Counted from the first letter of the stretch, positions 8,326-16,577 are shown. The stretch: 40,079 bases of DNA from Acidimicrobiia bacterium (GCA_019695375.1 JAIBAC010000010.1:1-40079), one strand, 5' to 3'. A program made the numbers and translations. Notes: generated from the sequence alone by a model not told the origin.

Positions 8326-9360
8326 GTGAGCGAAGCAGTCATCCAGATTCGTGACGTCAGCAAGCGTTTCGGGTCCCACCAGGTGCTCGAGGGAATCAGC
8401 TTCGACATTCCCCGCGGCGCTGTCACGAACATCATGGGTCCCTCGGGCACGGGTAAGTCCGTTCTCCTCAAGAACATCATCGGACTCCTCAAGCCCGAGG
8501 AGGGCTCGATCTGGATCGACGGCCAGGACCTCGTCCAGCTGTCGGACCGCGAGCTGTACAAGGTTCGTATGAAGATGGGCGTCCTCTTCCAGGACGGGGC
8601 CCTGTTCGGATCGATGAACCTCTTCGACAACATCGCGTTCCCGATGCGCGAGCACACGAAGCGGACCGAGAAGGACATCCACGACACCGTCATGGAGAAG
8701 GCGGACCTCGTCGGGCTGGTTGCGCACCTGCGCAAGTTCCCCGGTGAGATCTCGGGGGGAATGAAGAAGCGCGCCGGCCTCGCGCGGGCGCTCGTGCTCG
8801 AACCCGAGATCGTCCTCTTCGACGAGCCGGACTCGGGTCTCGACCCGGTGCGTGTCGCCTACCTCGACGACCTCATCCTGAAGACCAAGGCGGAGACGAA
8901 CGCGACCTTCGTGGTCATCACCCACAACATCGAGTCCACCACGCGCGTCGCCGACTACATGGCCATCCTGTTCCGCTCGCGGCTGGCGGCGTTCGGGAGC
9001 CGCCCGGAGCTGTTCGCGTCCGACGACCCGGTAGTACGGCAGTTCCTCCACGGCGAGACCCACGGGCCGATCGGCATGGACGAGCTCGCCGACGCCGAGG
9101 AGGAGATCGAGCGCACACTCCAGCAGGCTCAGGCCGAGCAGGCCGAGCGCGAGTACGCCCTCGCCGGGGTCGGTGCCGCAGGAGCCGCCGGTGCGGCGGG
9201 GATGGGTCCAGACGTGCAGTCCGCAGCGGCCGACGAGATACCGGACCCGTGGGCCGCGCGCGACACCCAGCAGGTGCCGGTGGTCGTACCCCCGGCGGCG
9301 TCGGCACCGAATCCGCCCGTGCCTCCCACGCCGCCCCAGCCTCCGGCACCGCCGTGGTGA
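8326..9360 (+). CDS. ABC transporter ATPase, Mce/MlaF type (MceG-like)
   Basis: Nucleotide-binding subunit of the family that energises Mce/Mla lipid transporters. The 344-residue product shows Walker A GPSGTGKS (about residues 38-45), Q-loop FQDG, signature ISGGMKKRAGLARAL, Walker B with DEPDSGLDP, and the H-loop THN. The SGGMKKR signature and the GLDPV sequence are typical of MlaF/MceG. After the ATPase core (about 1-245) there is an acidic helical stretch and a Pro/Ala-rich tail ending in PPQPPAPPW. The GTG at 8326 has ggggg at 8317-8321; in-frame codons at 8290 and 8323 are alternatives. No permease or Mce substrate-binding gene is in the window, as with mycobacterial mceG, which is unlinked to its mce operons. 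Confidence 0.87.
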   Translation: MSEAVIQIRDVSKRFGSHQVLEGISFDIPRGAVTNIMGPSGTGKSVLLKNIIGLLKPEEGSIWIDGQDLVQLSDRELYKVRMKMGVLFQDGALFGSMNLFDNIAFPMREHTKRTEKDIHDTVMEKADLVGLVAHLRKFPGEISGGMKKRAGLARALVLEPEIVLFDEPDSGLDPVRVAYLDDLILKTKAETNATFVVITHNIESTTRVADYMAILFRSRLAAFGSRPELFASDDPVVRQFLHGETHGPIGMDELADAEEEIERTLQQAQAEQAEREYALAGVGAAGAAGAAGMGPDVQSAAADEIPDPWAARDTQQVPVVVPPAASAPNPPVPPTPPQPPAPPW

Positions 9361-9388
9361 CCGGCACGGCATCGTCGCTCCGACGACC

Positions 9389-9420
9389 TTGACGGACTCC
9401 ACGCTCGAGCGGACTAAGGT
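9389..9420 (+). promoter_or_regulatory. Candidate promoter for the DUF4193 gene
   Basis: TTGACG at 9389-9394 matches a -35 box and TAAGGT at 9415-9420 a -10 box, but the 20-nt spacing is longer than optimal. Transcription from about 9427 would give a leader of about 46 nt that includes the strong ribosome binding site at 9461-9470. Confidence 0.4.
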
Positions 9421-9472
9421 TTCGCCGCGCGCAGCCTGACGTCACGAACAACCGGCACATGGAGGTGAGGCG

Positions 9473-9811
9473 TTGGCCGAGGACACGGTCGATCTCGAAG
9501 TCGACGACGAGGACATGCTCGACGACGACGAGGAAGAGCTCGAAGCCGCTGACGCCGCCCAGGAGGAGACGTCGCTGCAAGACCTCCATGAGGGCGAGGT
9601 GCTCGCCGAGGCCGCGGGTGCCGCGCTCGAGGACGACGACGAGTACATCGTCAAGCAGATGGAGTCGAGCGGCGAGGAGACGAGTGAGACGCTGAGCCTG
9701 AAGGTGCCGGTCAAGCGGCCGGGCGAGTTCACGTGCTCGGTCTGCTTTCTCGTGAAGCACCCGAGCCAGCTCGCCGAGGGCAGCTCCGACGTCTGCGTCG
9801 ACTGCGCCTGA
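9473..9811 (+). CDS. DUF4193 family protein
   Basis: A 112-residue actinobacterial protein of unknown function. The N-terminal two thirds are extremely acidic (runs of Asp/Glu); the C-terminus carries the family signature FTCSVCFLVKHPSQLA followed by CVDCA, i.e. CxxC...CxxC, probably a metal-binding ribbon. This matches the conserved DUF4193 layout seen in mycobacteria and streptomycetes. The TTG start is supported by ggaggtgagg at 9461-9470. The stop overlaps the ATG of the next gene (TGATG), so it is translationally coupled to the universal stress protein. The family is one of the better taxonomic markers in the window. Confidence 0.88.
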   Translation: MAEDTVDLEVDDEDMLDDDEEELEAADAAQEETSLQDLHEGEVLAEAAGAALEDDDEYIVKQMESSGEETSETLSLKVPVKRPGEFTCSVCFLVKHPSQLAEGSSDVCVDCA

Positions 9812-10254
9812 TGGCCTACTCGACGATCCTGGTCGGAACGGACGGTTCGCGCACCGCCGATCGCGCGGTGGAGGAGGCTTCGCGCCTCGCCGGCGCCACA
9901 GGCGCGAACCTCGTCGTCTCTTGCGTGTACGCGGAACCGACGCCCGAAGAGCTCGACATAGAGGAAGGCTTCTCCGACGCATGGCACATCACAGCCGTCG
10001 CGCAGGCCGAGGACCTCGTCGTTCGGGCTCGTGAGATCGCCGCGAGGGCCGGTGTGCGCAGCGAAGGTCGTACGGTGTCGTCGGCGAACCCGGGGCAGGC
10101 GATCGTCGAGCTCGCCGAGGAGATCGGCGCCGACGTCATCGTCGTCGGGTCAGTGGGCCTGACCGGTGCGAAACGATTCGTGCTCGGCTCGGTGCCCGGT
10201 CACGTGATGCACCATGCCGGCTGCGACGTCCTCATCGCGCGCACTCAAGGCTGA
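9811..10254 (+). CDS. Universal stress protein (UspA family), ATP-binding type
   Basis: A single-domain universal stress protein of 147 residues. It opens with the family beta-strand YSTILVGTDGS and ends with the nucleotide-binding motif G-x2-G-x9-G-S (GSVGLTGAKRFVLGS), followed by VPGHVMHHAGCDVLIAR. The presence of the glycines indicates the ATP-binding subclass. The ATG at 9811 shares one base with the upstream stop; an in-frame start further upstream (9733) lies inside the DUF4193 gene and was rejected. Cytoplasmic; a role in stress or dormancy is family knowledge, not visible here. Confidence 0.93.
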   Translation: MAYSTILVGTDGSRTADRAVEEASRLAGATGANLVVSCVYAEPTPEELDIEEGFSDAWHITAVAQAEDLVVRAREIAARAGVRSEGRTVSSANPGQAIVELAEEIGADVIVVGSVGLTGAKRFVLGSVPGHVMHHAGCDVLIARTQG

Positions 10255-10297
10255 GCCGGCCGCCGCCGGCACGACGGGGCCGCGATCGCGCCCACGG

Positions 10298-11773
10298 ATG
10301 GAGTTCGCCCGCGCGAGCGCCCTCGGCGTGCTCGCCGGAGTCGCGTTGTGGGCGGCGCAGGAGCCCCTGGGTTGGGCACCTGTCGCGTTCGTGGCGCTCG
10401 TCCCCTTGTTCATGGTCGCCGCCGACGGCCGCAGCGGACTGCTCGCCGGTGCCGTCGCCGGGTTCGTGTACTTCGGGCTGCTGCTCAGATGGGTCCTCGT
10501 GTTCGGCTGGTTCGCGTGGCTCCCGCTGGTCGCGGCGCTCGCGCTCGAGCTGCTGGTGCTCGGGTGGCTCGCGGGACGAATGGCGCGGGCGAACTGGGCA
10601 CTGTGGCGCCGTGCGCTGATCCTTCCGTCGGCGATGGTCGTGCTCGAGTGGGTGCGTGACCGCTGGCCCCTCGGCGGTTTCACATGGGGGGAGCTCGGCG
10701 CCAGTCAGGCCCCGTCCGGCTTCACCAGGGCGGCAGCGGCGATCGGCGGTGTCGCACTGCTGACGTGGCTGGTCGTCGCGGCCAACGTGGCGGTCGCGGA
10801 CGCACTGACGCGGCGTCGCGCGTGGTGGCGACCGCTGGGAGTGATCGCCGCGGTCGCCATCACGTTCGGCGCTTCCTGGGCACTGCGGCCGTCGGCACCC
10901 CCGGTCGGGACACTGTCGGTCGGTGTCGTGCAGGCGAACACGTTCGAGGGACGGCGTGTGACCCCCGAGGACATGATCGCCTCGCATCTGGACGCGACCG
11001 AGGCGATGGTGAGCGAGGCAGGTCATCCTCCCGATCTCGTCGTCTGGGGCGAATCGTCCTTGCTGACCGCCGACCCGACACCGCAGCTTGCCGCCCGAAT
11101 CGTGGCGGCTGCAGGCGGTGCGCCGGTGGTCGCCAACGCGAGCGTGATCTCCTCCGACGACGCCACGTTCGAGAACACGACGGTGCTCTTCACGCGAACG
11201 GGGATCGCGGACACCTACGTGAAGCGACACCTCGTCCCATTCGGCGAACGCGTTCCCCTGCGGGGCTACCTGGACTTCATCGGCAGCCTCGCGCAGGTGC
11301 CTCGCGACGCCGTCGCCGGGAGCGAACCAGGGCTCCTCGAGGTGGACGCCACCGCCGTCGGGACGCTGACGTGCTTCGAGACCGTGTTCCCCGACCCGGC
11401 CCGTGAGCTGGTCGCACTCGGCGCCGAGGCCTTCGTCTTCACCACCAACAACGCATCGTTCCGCCGCAGCGCCGAGCCCGACCAGTACGTGGCGCTCACG
11501 CGGCTGCGTGCAGCCGAGACCCACCGTGCCACGACACTCGCGGCGGTGTCGGGCAGATCGGCCAGCATCGATCCCGACGGAGCCGTCGTCGACACCACCG
11601 ACCTGTTCACCCGCGAGGCGTTCACGTGGGACATGCCGCTCCAGACCGACGAGACGTTGTTCACGAGGCTCGGCCACTGGGTCGTGTGGGCATCGCTGGT
11701 GTGCGTTTCGCTCGCGGTCGTGATGTTCGTGCGGACCCGGCTGTGGCGAGCGCGCAGGAGTCGGGTACAGTGA
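10298..11773 (+). CDS. lnt: Apolipoprotein N-acyltransferase
   Basis: Integral membrane enzyme that adds the third acyl chain to the N-terminal cysteine of lipoproteins. The 491-residue product (E. coli Lnt is 512) has an N-terminal set of about seven membrane helices (1-205), then a nitrilase-like carbon-nitrogen hydrolase domain. The catalytic triad is visible: Glu252 in VVWGESS, Lys309 in YVKRHLVPFGE and Cys359 in LTCFETVFPD. A final membrane helix lies near the C-terminus. The start is uncertain: ATG 10298 begins at the first hydrophobic region, while ATG 10214 would overlap the stress-protein gene by 41 nt and add a non-conserved tail. Confidence 0.93.
   Translation: MEFARASALGVLAGVALWAAQEPLGWAPVAFVALVPLFMVAADGRSGLLAGAVAGFVYFGLLLRWVLVFGWFAWLPLVAALALELLVLGWLAGRMARANWALWRRALILPSAMVVLEWVRDRWPLGGFTWGELGASQAPSGFTRAAAAIGGVALLTWLVVAANVAVADALTRRRAWWRPLGVIAAVAITFGASWALRPSAPPVGTLSVGVVQANTFEGRRVTPEDMIASHLDATEAMVSEAGHPPDLVVWGESSLLTADPTPQLAARIVAAAGGAPVVANASVISSDDATFENTTVLFTRTGIADTYVKRHLVPFGERVPLRGYLDFIGSLAQVPRDAVAGSEPGLLEVDATAVGTLTCFETVFPDPARELVALGAEAFVFTTNNASFRRSAEPDQYVALTRLRAAETHRATTLAAVSGRSASIDPDGAVVDTTDLFTREAFTWDMPLQTDETLFTRLGHWVVWASLVCVSLAVVMFVRTRLWRARRSRVQ
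11766..11771 (+). promoter_or_regulatory. Candidate -10 element before the 11835 gene
   Basis: TACAGT fits TAnnnT and overlaps the end of lnt. Initiation near 11779 would give a leader of about 56 nt that ends in the caggag ribosome binding site before the ATG at 11835. No clear -35 box is seen. Confidence 0.3.
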
Positions 11774-11834
11774 GAAGCGCCCGAGTCCGCCCCGAGCCGA
11801 GGCGCGGCCGCCCCGGATCTCGCCAGGAGCGTCG

Positions 11835-12431
11835 ATGAGCAACGACAAGACCCCCCAGGAGCGCCGCGAGGAGGCTCTGAAGCTGTTCGTGTACGCCCCG
11901 ATCGGTGCGGCCATGTACGTCAAGGACATGGCGCCGACGTTCATCAACATGTTCACGGCGCGGGGCAAGCAGCAGGTCGACCAGACCCGCACGATGGCCA
12001 ACAACATGTTCGTGCTGGCTCGCTCCCTCGGACAGGCCAGGGTCAACCAGACCCAACAGGACGTGCGCAAGCGCGCCGACTCCGTGCGCGGTGCCGCCGA
12101 GGGCGGCCTCAAGGTCGTGCAGGGCATCGGCCGCAACGCCGGCTCCGCCGCACAGGCCGCCACCGGCCGCATTCGCCAGGCTGCGCCGGTGGGAGGCAAC
12201 GGCTCCGCCAACGGCGCCACCGCCGAAGCCGCACGACCGGGGAACCGGGCGCGCACGGCTCCTCCGGACCTCGCGATCCCTGACTACGACTCGCTGTCGG
12301 CTACTCAGGTGGCCCAGCGCCTCGGTGGACTCGACGTCGGAGACCTACGGAAGGTGCGTGAATACGAGGTCTCCAACCGCGGTCGCAAGACGATCGTCGG
12401 CAAGATCGACTCGCTGCTGGACGGCGACTGA
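11835..12431 (+). CDS. Actinobacterial-type protein of unknown function with amphipathic N-terminus
   Basis: A 198-residue protein. Residues 1-45 contain a moderately hydrophobic, possibly membrane-associating stretch (KLFVYAPIGAAMYVKDMAP). Residues 45-120 are a Gln/Ala/Arg-rich helical region, followed by a low-complexity Gly/Asn/Ala linker. The C-terminal 50 residues form a compact helical module with the pattern DYDSLSATQVAQRL...LRKVREYE, which I believe recurs at the ends of many actinobacterial proteins, some annotated as lipid-droplet-associated; that link is memory-based. A caggag ribosome binding site precedes the ATG. The GNAT gene starts 7 nt after its stop. Confidence 0.72.
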   Translation: MSNDKTPQERREEALKLFVYAPIGAAMYVKDMAPTFINMFTARGKQQVDQTRTMANNMFVLARSLGQARVNQTQQDVRKRADSVRGAAEGGLKVVQGIGRNAGSAAQAATGRIRQAAPVGGNGSANGATAEAARPGNRARTAPPDLAIPDYDSLSATQVAQRLGGLDVGDLRKVREYEVSNRGRKTIVGKIDSLLDGD

Positions 12432-12438
12432 GCCAGCG

Positions 12439-12906
12439 GTGGAGGGGGTCCGCCGGGCGGTCCAGGCGGATCTTCCGCGACTCCTGGAGCTGTACGAGGC
12501 GCTGAAGCTGGAGCTGAGCGAGTATCGCGGCCGTTGGTACGAGATCGACGCGTGGCCGGAGCCGGCCGACGTCGCGCTGGCAGATGCGATCGCGGCACCT
12601 GACGTCCTCGTCATGGTCGGCACGATCGACGATTTCGTCGTCGGCTATGCGGTCTGTGAGACCTCGGCGACCCTGCCGCAGGCCGACGATCCCATCCTCG
12701 GGCGGATCCGCGACCTCTTCGTGGAGATCGACGCGCGAGAGGTGAGCGTGGGCGAGGCCCTCCTGTCCGCATGCATCGAGTGGTTGCGCGACGAGGGCTG
12801 CCGCAGCGCCGACATCTGCGTCCTGCCGGGCCATCGTGCGGCGAAGAACTTCTGCGAGGAGAACGGGTTCACGGCCCGTTCGCTGACGATGCACGCTCGA
12901 TGGTGA
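12439..12906 (+). CDS. GNAT-family N-acetyltransferase
   Basis: A 155-residue protein with the layout of a Gcn5-related acetyltransferase: N-terminal VRRAVQADLPRLLELYEAL, a central strand with VVGYAVCE, then IRDLFVEIDAREVSVGEALLSACIEWL, in which the acetyl-CoA-binding loop Q/R-x-x-G-x-G/A is degenerate (REVSVGEA), and a final VLPGHRAAKNFCEENGF typical of the family's last helix and strand. The substrate is unknown. The GTG start at 12439 follows the previous stop by 7 nt. The open frame extends upstream through the preceding gene, but that part is a shadow. It overlaps the NUDIX gene (ATGGTGA). Confidence 0.82.
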   Translation: MEGVRRAVQADLPRLLELYEALKLELSEYRGRWYEIDAWPEPADVALADAIAAPDVLVMVGTIDDFVVGYAVCETSATLPQADDPILGRIRDLFVEIDAREVSVGEALLSACIEWLRDEGCRSADICVLPGHRAAKNFCEENGFTARSLTMHARW

Positions 12907-13349
12907 CTGCGGGCTGGCCCGCCGAACAGCAACCCGGCGGCATCCTGGTCGCGGTTGCGGCGCTGGTCGCCGACGCGGACCGGGTCCTGCTCGTGCGCCG
13001 CGCCAAAGAGCCCGCAGCCGGCAAATGGAGCCTGCCGGGTGGCCACGTCCTCCTGGGGGAGACGCTGGCAGATGCCGTCCGGCGCGAGCTGCGCGAGGAG
13101 ACCGCTCTGATCGCCACCGAGGTGGGCGACCTCCTCGAGGTCGACGAGCTCGTCCGGCCCACGGCTCGGCTCCACTACCTGATCCACGTGTACCGGGTCC
13201 ACGTCGACGCGAGCGTCCCGCCACACGCAGGTGACGATGCCGCCGATGCGCGCTGGGCCGATGCCGCCGACCTGGCCGACCTCGAGACGACGTTCGGCCT
13301 CAGGGAGTTCCTCGCACGGCACGGCGTGGGCGTGCCGCCGCCGTCGTGA
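12900..13349 (+). CDS. NUDIX hydrolase
   Basis: A 149-residue NUDIX-fold pyrophosphohydrolase. The NUDIX box runs from GHVLLGE to RELREET and fits G-x5-E-x7-R-E-U-x-E-E-x-G-U except that the last glycine is alanine (ETALI), a tolerated change. The preceding WSLPGG is typical of the MutT/ADP-ribose pyrophosphatase groups; the exact substrate cannot be read. The ATG at 12900 overlaps the GNAT stop by 7 nt; a GTG one codon later is equally possible. Its 3' end overlaps the convergent minus-strand gene by 50 nt. Confidence 0.88.
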   Translation: MVTAGWPAEQQPGGILVAVAALVADADRVLLVRRAKEPAAGKWSLPGGHVLLGETLADAVRRELREETALIATEVGDLLEVDELVRPTARLHYLIHVYRVHVDASVPPHAGDDAADARWADAADLADLETTFGLREFLARHGVGVPPPS

Positions 13350-13926
13350 CCGCGGCCGTGTAGGAACGGTCGCGGCGGCGCCGAAGCCGCGCCTCGGCAC
13401 GTTCGTCGAGAGCGCGGCAGATTCGCTCGACGGTGAACACGAGCATCCGGATCTGCTCGGCCGCCTGCTGCGCGAGGTCGGTGTCGAGCTCACCGGCATC
13501 GAACGCGAGCGCGACCGGCAGCCCGATCCACCCCACATCACCGTTGAGATGCCACGCGAGGCGTGGAGCGTGCAGAGCCTGGGCAAGGACCTCTTCACGC
13601 TCCCTGAGCTGCTCGTAGCGGCGGTTTCCGTCGTCGCTGGACATCTCCACGGTGGCCCACAGCTCGAACGGTCCGTCACTGGCCGGCAGCGTCAGCGCGT
13701 AGCGGCGATCCTGGGACGTGTGCAGCGTCAGACGCGGCTCTCCGTGATCGGTGATCTCGAGCACCCCGAAGGTCCCGAGCTCGCCGAGCGCCCCGAGCAC
13801 GCTGCCGAGGAAGGTCGCGGGACCACCTTCGTCGCACTTGAAGTCGTCGGGGATGGGCGCGTTCGCCTCGGTCAGGACTGCAAAAGCGGTTGTGCCGGCG
13901 AGCGGCGCGCGGGGGCGTCGGACCAT
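13300..13926 (-). CDS. Unknown cytoplasmic protein
   Basis: A 208-residue protein that I do not recognise. No signal peptide, membrane helix or metal-binding motif is visible. The middle (about 70-170) alternates strands and helices (TLPASDGPFELWATVEMS, then WIGLPVALAFDAGELD and a long helix), loosely like the YbjN/secretion-chaperone fold, but this is only an impression. The last 30 residues are Arg/Ala/Thr-rich and lie over the end of the NUDIX gene. It is downstream of the flippase-like gene on the same strand (55-nt gap). Codon use looks normal, and the frame is free of stops over its full length. Confidence 0.6.
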   Translation of the reverse strand: MVRRPRAPLAGTTAFAVLTEANAPIPDDFKCDEGGPATFLGSVLGALGELGTFGVLEITDHGEPRLTLHTSQDRRYALTLPASDGPFELWATVEMSSDDGNRRYEQLREREEVLAQALHAPRLAWHLNGDVGWIGLPVALAFDAGELDTDLAQQAAEQIRMLVFTVERICRALDERAEARLRRRRDRSYTAAVTTAAARPRRAVRGTP

Positions 13927-13981
13927 CGTTGAGGTATTCCCGGGAACAGGGACCAGTTCTGGCTGATCCTTCCAGGTCGGC

Positions 13982-15025
13982 CTAGTCGGGCGCCAATCCG
14001 TGCTCGCCGTCGCCGCCCGTTCCGTCGCCGGCCCTGCGGGCGCCGCCGATCAGGACACTGATCCCGAGCCACGTCACGCAGGCGGCCAGGCCCATCAAGC
14101 GCGACACGAGTCCTGCGAGCAGGGCGGGGCCGTCGGCGATGCCGAGCGCTCCGAGGCCGATCACGATCGCGCCCTCCCGTGCCCCGAACCTGGCCAGCGG
14201 GACGAGCTGGGCAATCGCGAACACCAGGCCGTACAAGGGGATGGAGGCCGTCGGTACCGGTGTCAACGCCGCGAGGATGCAGCCGTTGGCGCAGATCCGG
14301 ACGACGAGCATCACGACCGTTATCCCCGCCGGGCCCCGAAGTGCGCGCCGCGGTATGTCGACCCCGAGGGCATCGGTGTGCTTGTGCCCTATCGAGTCGG
14401 CGATGATGCGGCTCAGACCACCCTGTCGCAGCGTCGCCCATGCCATGGCGAGCATGACGGCGGCGACGAGGAAGACCGCCCATCTGTAGGCAGGGTTCAC
14501 GACGAACGCGAGCCAGATCAGTCCCGGGAAGGTGATGACGAAGCCGATCCCGCTTGCGATCACGAAGTCGTACGCGATCGTCACTGCAGCCGTGAACGGT
14601 TCGAGGCCGACGCGTCCGGCGAGGGCGTAGCGGCCGATGATCGGGCCGATTGGGACCGGCAGGTACTTGAGGGGCTCGACCGCGAACCACACGAACCAGA
14701 CCTGCCGCCTCGGCGCGTCGGCCCCGGCGGCGAGCATCAGCCATTCCCACGAGATCGGGGCGATGCCCTCGGCCACGAGGAGGAGGGCACCGGCGAGGAC
14801 CAGGTACCCCGGACTCACGTCCCAGGGTCCGGCCACGATCTGGTCCCAGTTGGCGACGACGAACCACGCGATCGTCGCAGGCACGGCCACCGCGAGGACG
14901 GCGTTGAGGACTCGTTGGGTGCGACGGCTCACCGGTCGCAGCACCGGCGCATCAGGAGGCGCGTCGGTGTCGCCTTCCTCGACGACCGGACGCGCGGCGC
15001 CGGACTCGGGGTCGTGGTCCGCCAT
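13982..15025 (-). CDS. Lysylphosphatidylglycerol-synthase-type (UPF0104/flippase-like) membrane protein
   Basis: A 347-residue polytopic membrane protein with about eight hydrophobic helices and an acidic, disordered N-terminus of about 35 residues. The segment EWLMLAAGADAPRRQVWFVW followed by LKYLPVPIGPIIGRYAL corresponds to the conserved W-x-P-G-x-x-G-R region of the MprF-N-terminal/AglD2 family, and LARFGAREGAIVIGLGALG to the second conserved half. Members are associated with lipid flipping or with glycosyltransferases; no aminoacyl-transfer domain is present, so this is not a full MprF. It is 43 nt downstream of hemF on the same strand. Confidence 0.75.
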   Translation of the reverse strand: MADHDPESGAARPVVEEGDTDAPPDAPVLRPVSRRTQRVLNAVLAVAVPATIAWFVVANWDQIVAGPWDVSPGYLVLAGALLLVAEGIAPISWEWLMLAAGADAPRRQVWFVWFAVEPLKYLPVPIGPIIGRYALAGRVGLEPFTAAVTIAYDFVIASGIGFVITFPGLIWLAFVVNPAYRWAVFLVAAVMLAMAWATLRQGGLSRIIADSIGHKHTDALGVDIPRRALRGPAGITVVMLVVRICANGCILAALTPVPTASIPLYGLVFAIAQLVPLARFGAREGAIVIGLGALGIADGPALLAGLVSRLMGLAACVTWLGISVLIGGARRAGDGTGGDGEHGLAPD

Positions 15026-15068
15026 CGGGCGAGGATAGGAGGCGGGGGCGGATCCGCCGCCGCGTCGG

Positions 15069-15968
15069 TCAGGCCGGTGTCGACCCCAACCAGTCGCGGG
15101 GCTCGCGCAGAGCCGCGATCGTACGTGCCTCCCAGGAGTCCGGTTCGGGTTCGTGCTCGTGGACCCAACGCACCGGGTCGGGCAGCGACATCAGGATCGA
15201 CTCGACGTTGCCGCCGGAGCGGAGCCCGAACGTGGTGCCGCGGTCGTAGACGAGGTTGAACTCGACGTAGCGCCCGCGGCGGACGAGCTGGTGCGTGCGT
15301 TCGCGGTCACCGTAGCCAGTCGCCATCCGACGTCTCACGATCGGCAGATACGCGTCCAGGAATGCGTGCCCGGCACCTGCCACGAACGCGAGCACGTCGT
15401 CGCCGCCCTCGACGTGGTCGAAGAAGATGCCGCCGACCCCGCGGTGCTCACGCCTGTGCGGCAGGTAGAAGTAGTCGTCGCAAGCCTGCTTCCAGCTCGG
15501 GTAGTCGGCGACGCCTGGATGAGCGGCACAGACCTCTGCGTGGACGCGGTGGAAGTGCCTGGCGTCCTCCTCGAAGAGGTAGTGCGGTGTGAGGTCGGCT
15601 CCACCACCGAACCACCCATGCTCACCGCGCTCGATCCTTCGGTAGTTCGCATGGGTGGTGGGTACCATCGGTGAGCGCGGATGCAGTACCAGGGAGATCC
15701 CCGTGGCACGGAACGTCTCGCCGTCGCCGGGCAGCTCCGTGGCCAGTCCCGGAGGCACGGCCCCGTACACCACCGACGTGTTGACGCCTGCCTTCTCGAA
15801 CACCGAGCCGCCCTGGAGCACCCGCGTGTGCCCGCCGCCACCGCCGCCGCGTTCCCAGTGGGTCGACTCGAACACGGCGTCCGGCTCGACGCCCTCGAGC
15901 GAGCCGCAGATCAGGGTCTGCAACTCGGTCGCCAGCGTCACCATCGAGTCGAAGACGTCACCTGCCAT
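15069..15968 (-). CDS. hemF: Oxygen-dependent coproporphyrinogen III oxidase
   Basis: Converts coproporphyrinogen III to protoporphyrinogen IX by two oxidative decarboxylations in haem synthesis. The 299-residue product matches the usual length of about 300. Conserved blocks are easy to see: WERGGGGGG near the start, SLVLHPRSPMVPTTHANYR, WFGGGADLTPHYLFEEDARHFH, GVGGIFFDH, and RGRYVEFNLVYDRGTTFGL near the end. The ATG at 15968 was chosen because the family begins near here; the frame continues upstream without similarity. It is divergent from the first J-domain gene, with 36 nt between starts. Confidence 0.96.
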   Translation of the reverse strand: MAGDVFDSMVTLATELQTLICGSLEGVEPDAVFESTHWERGGGGGGHTRVLQGGSVFEKAGVNTSVVYGAVPPGLATELPGDGETFRATGISLVLHPRSPMVPTTHANYRRIERGEHGWFGGGADLTPHYLFEEDARHFHRVHAEVCAAHPGVADYPSWKQACDDYFYLPHRREHRGVGGIFFDHVEGGDDVLAFVAGAGHAFLDAYLPIVRRRMATGYGDRERTHQLVRRGRYVEFNLVYDRGTTFGLRSGGNVESILMSLPDPVRWVHEHEPEPDSWEARTIAALREPRDWLGSTPA

Positions 15969-15982
15969 CGCCGCAGTCTGCC

Positions 15983-15999
15983 ACCCCCGTCGCGGGGGT
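15983..15999. promoter_or_regulatory. Palindrome between divergent hemF and J-domain genes
   Basis: Inverted repeat acccccg (15983-15989) / cgggggt (15993-15999) centred in the 36-nt gap between the two start codons. It could be an operator acting on both genes or a leader hairpin. No -10 element is visible beside it. Confidence 0.3.
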
Positions 16000-16004
16000 C
16001 CGCA

Positions 16005-16577
16005 ATGAGCGCACGTCCACGCCCCACCCCGACCGACGCCGACGTCGCGGACGCAGCGGCGCTGTTGGGTGTCACCCCGGGAGCGCCACCAGCCGAGATC
16101 AAGCGCGCATGGCGTGCGGCGGTGCGCGTCACCCACCCCGACCGCGTCGACGGCCCGCCGCGCCGTGCGGCCGAGCACCTCGCCGCCGTCCTCAACGAGG
16201 CTCGCGATGTGCTGCTGGCGGTCGCGGGCCGCCCACGCGGGCCGGTGCCGTTCGGCGCGGTCGACGACGTGACGCCGGCACCCCCGACAGGCACTTGGGA
16301 GGGCGCCGTGGCACAGAAGTCGCCACCGGCCGTCCAGTCCCCGTCACCGGAGCCCTACCGTGCGACGACGACCGCGGAGATCCCCACGATGGCGGACCTG
16401 CCGCGGCCCGTCGCTGCACGCACCCACACGAGCGCGTCCAGCGGGCAGGCGCCGGTGACGGCGGACAAGGCCTGGCCGTTCCGGGCGGCGATCGGACTCG
16501 TGGTGCTCGTCGCGCTCCTCAGCGCCGCTGCCGTCCTGGTGGTCTATCAGCTTCTCGGAGAGCTCTTCCCACATTGA
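16005..16577 (+). CDS. Membrane-anchored J-domain protein 1
   Basis: A 190-residue protein with an N-terminal DnaJ-like domain (about 10-70): ADAAALLGVTPGAPPAEIKRAWR, then the diagnostic HPD at 44-46, and a closing helix with LNEARDVLL. A Pro/Thr/Ser-rich linker follows, then one C-terminal membrane helix (about 160-183) and a short tail. J domains stimulate Hsp70 ATPase activity; here the partner would be DnaK at the membrane, on the N-terminal (cytoplasmic) side. No Gly/Phe or zinc-finger region is present, so it is a type III J protein. It overlaps the following paralogue by its stop codon (TTGA). Confidence 0.82.
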   Translation: MSARPRPTPTDADVADAAALLGVTPGAPPAEIKRAWRAAVRVTHPDRVDGPPRRAAEHLAAVLNEARDVLLAVAGRPRGPVPFGAVDDVTPAPPTGTWEGAVAQKSPPAVQSPSPEPYRATTTAEIPTMADLPRPVAARTHTSASSGQAPVTADKAWPFRAAIGLVVLVALLSAAAVLVVYQLLGELFPH

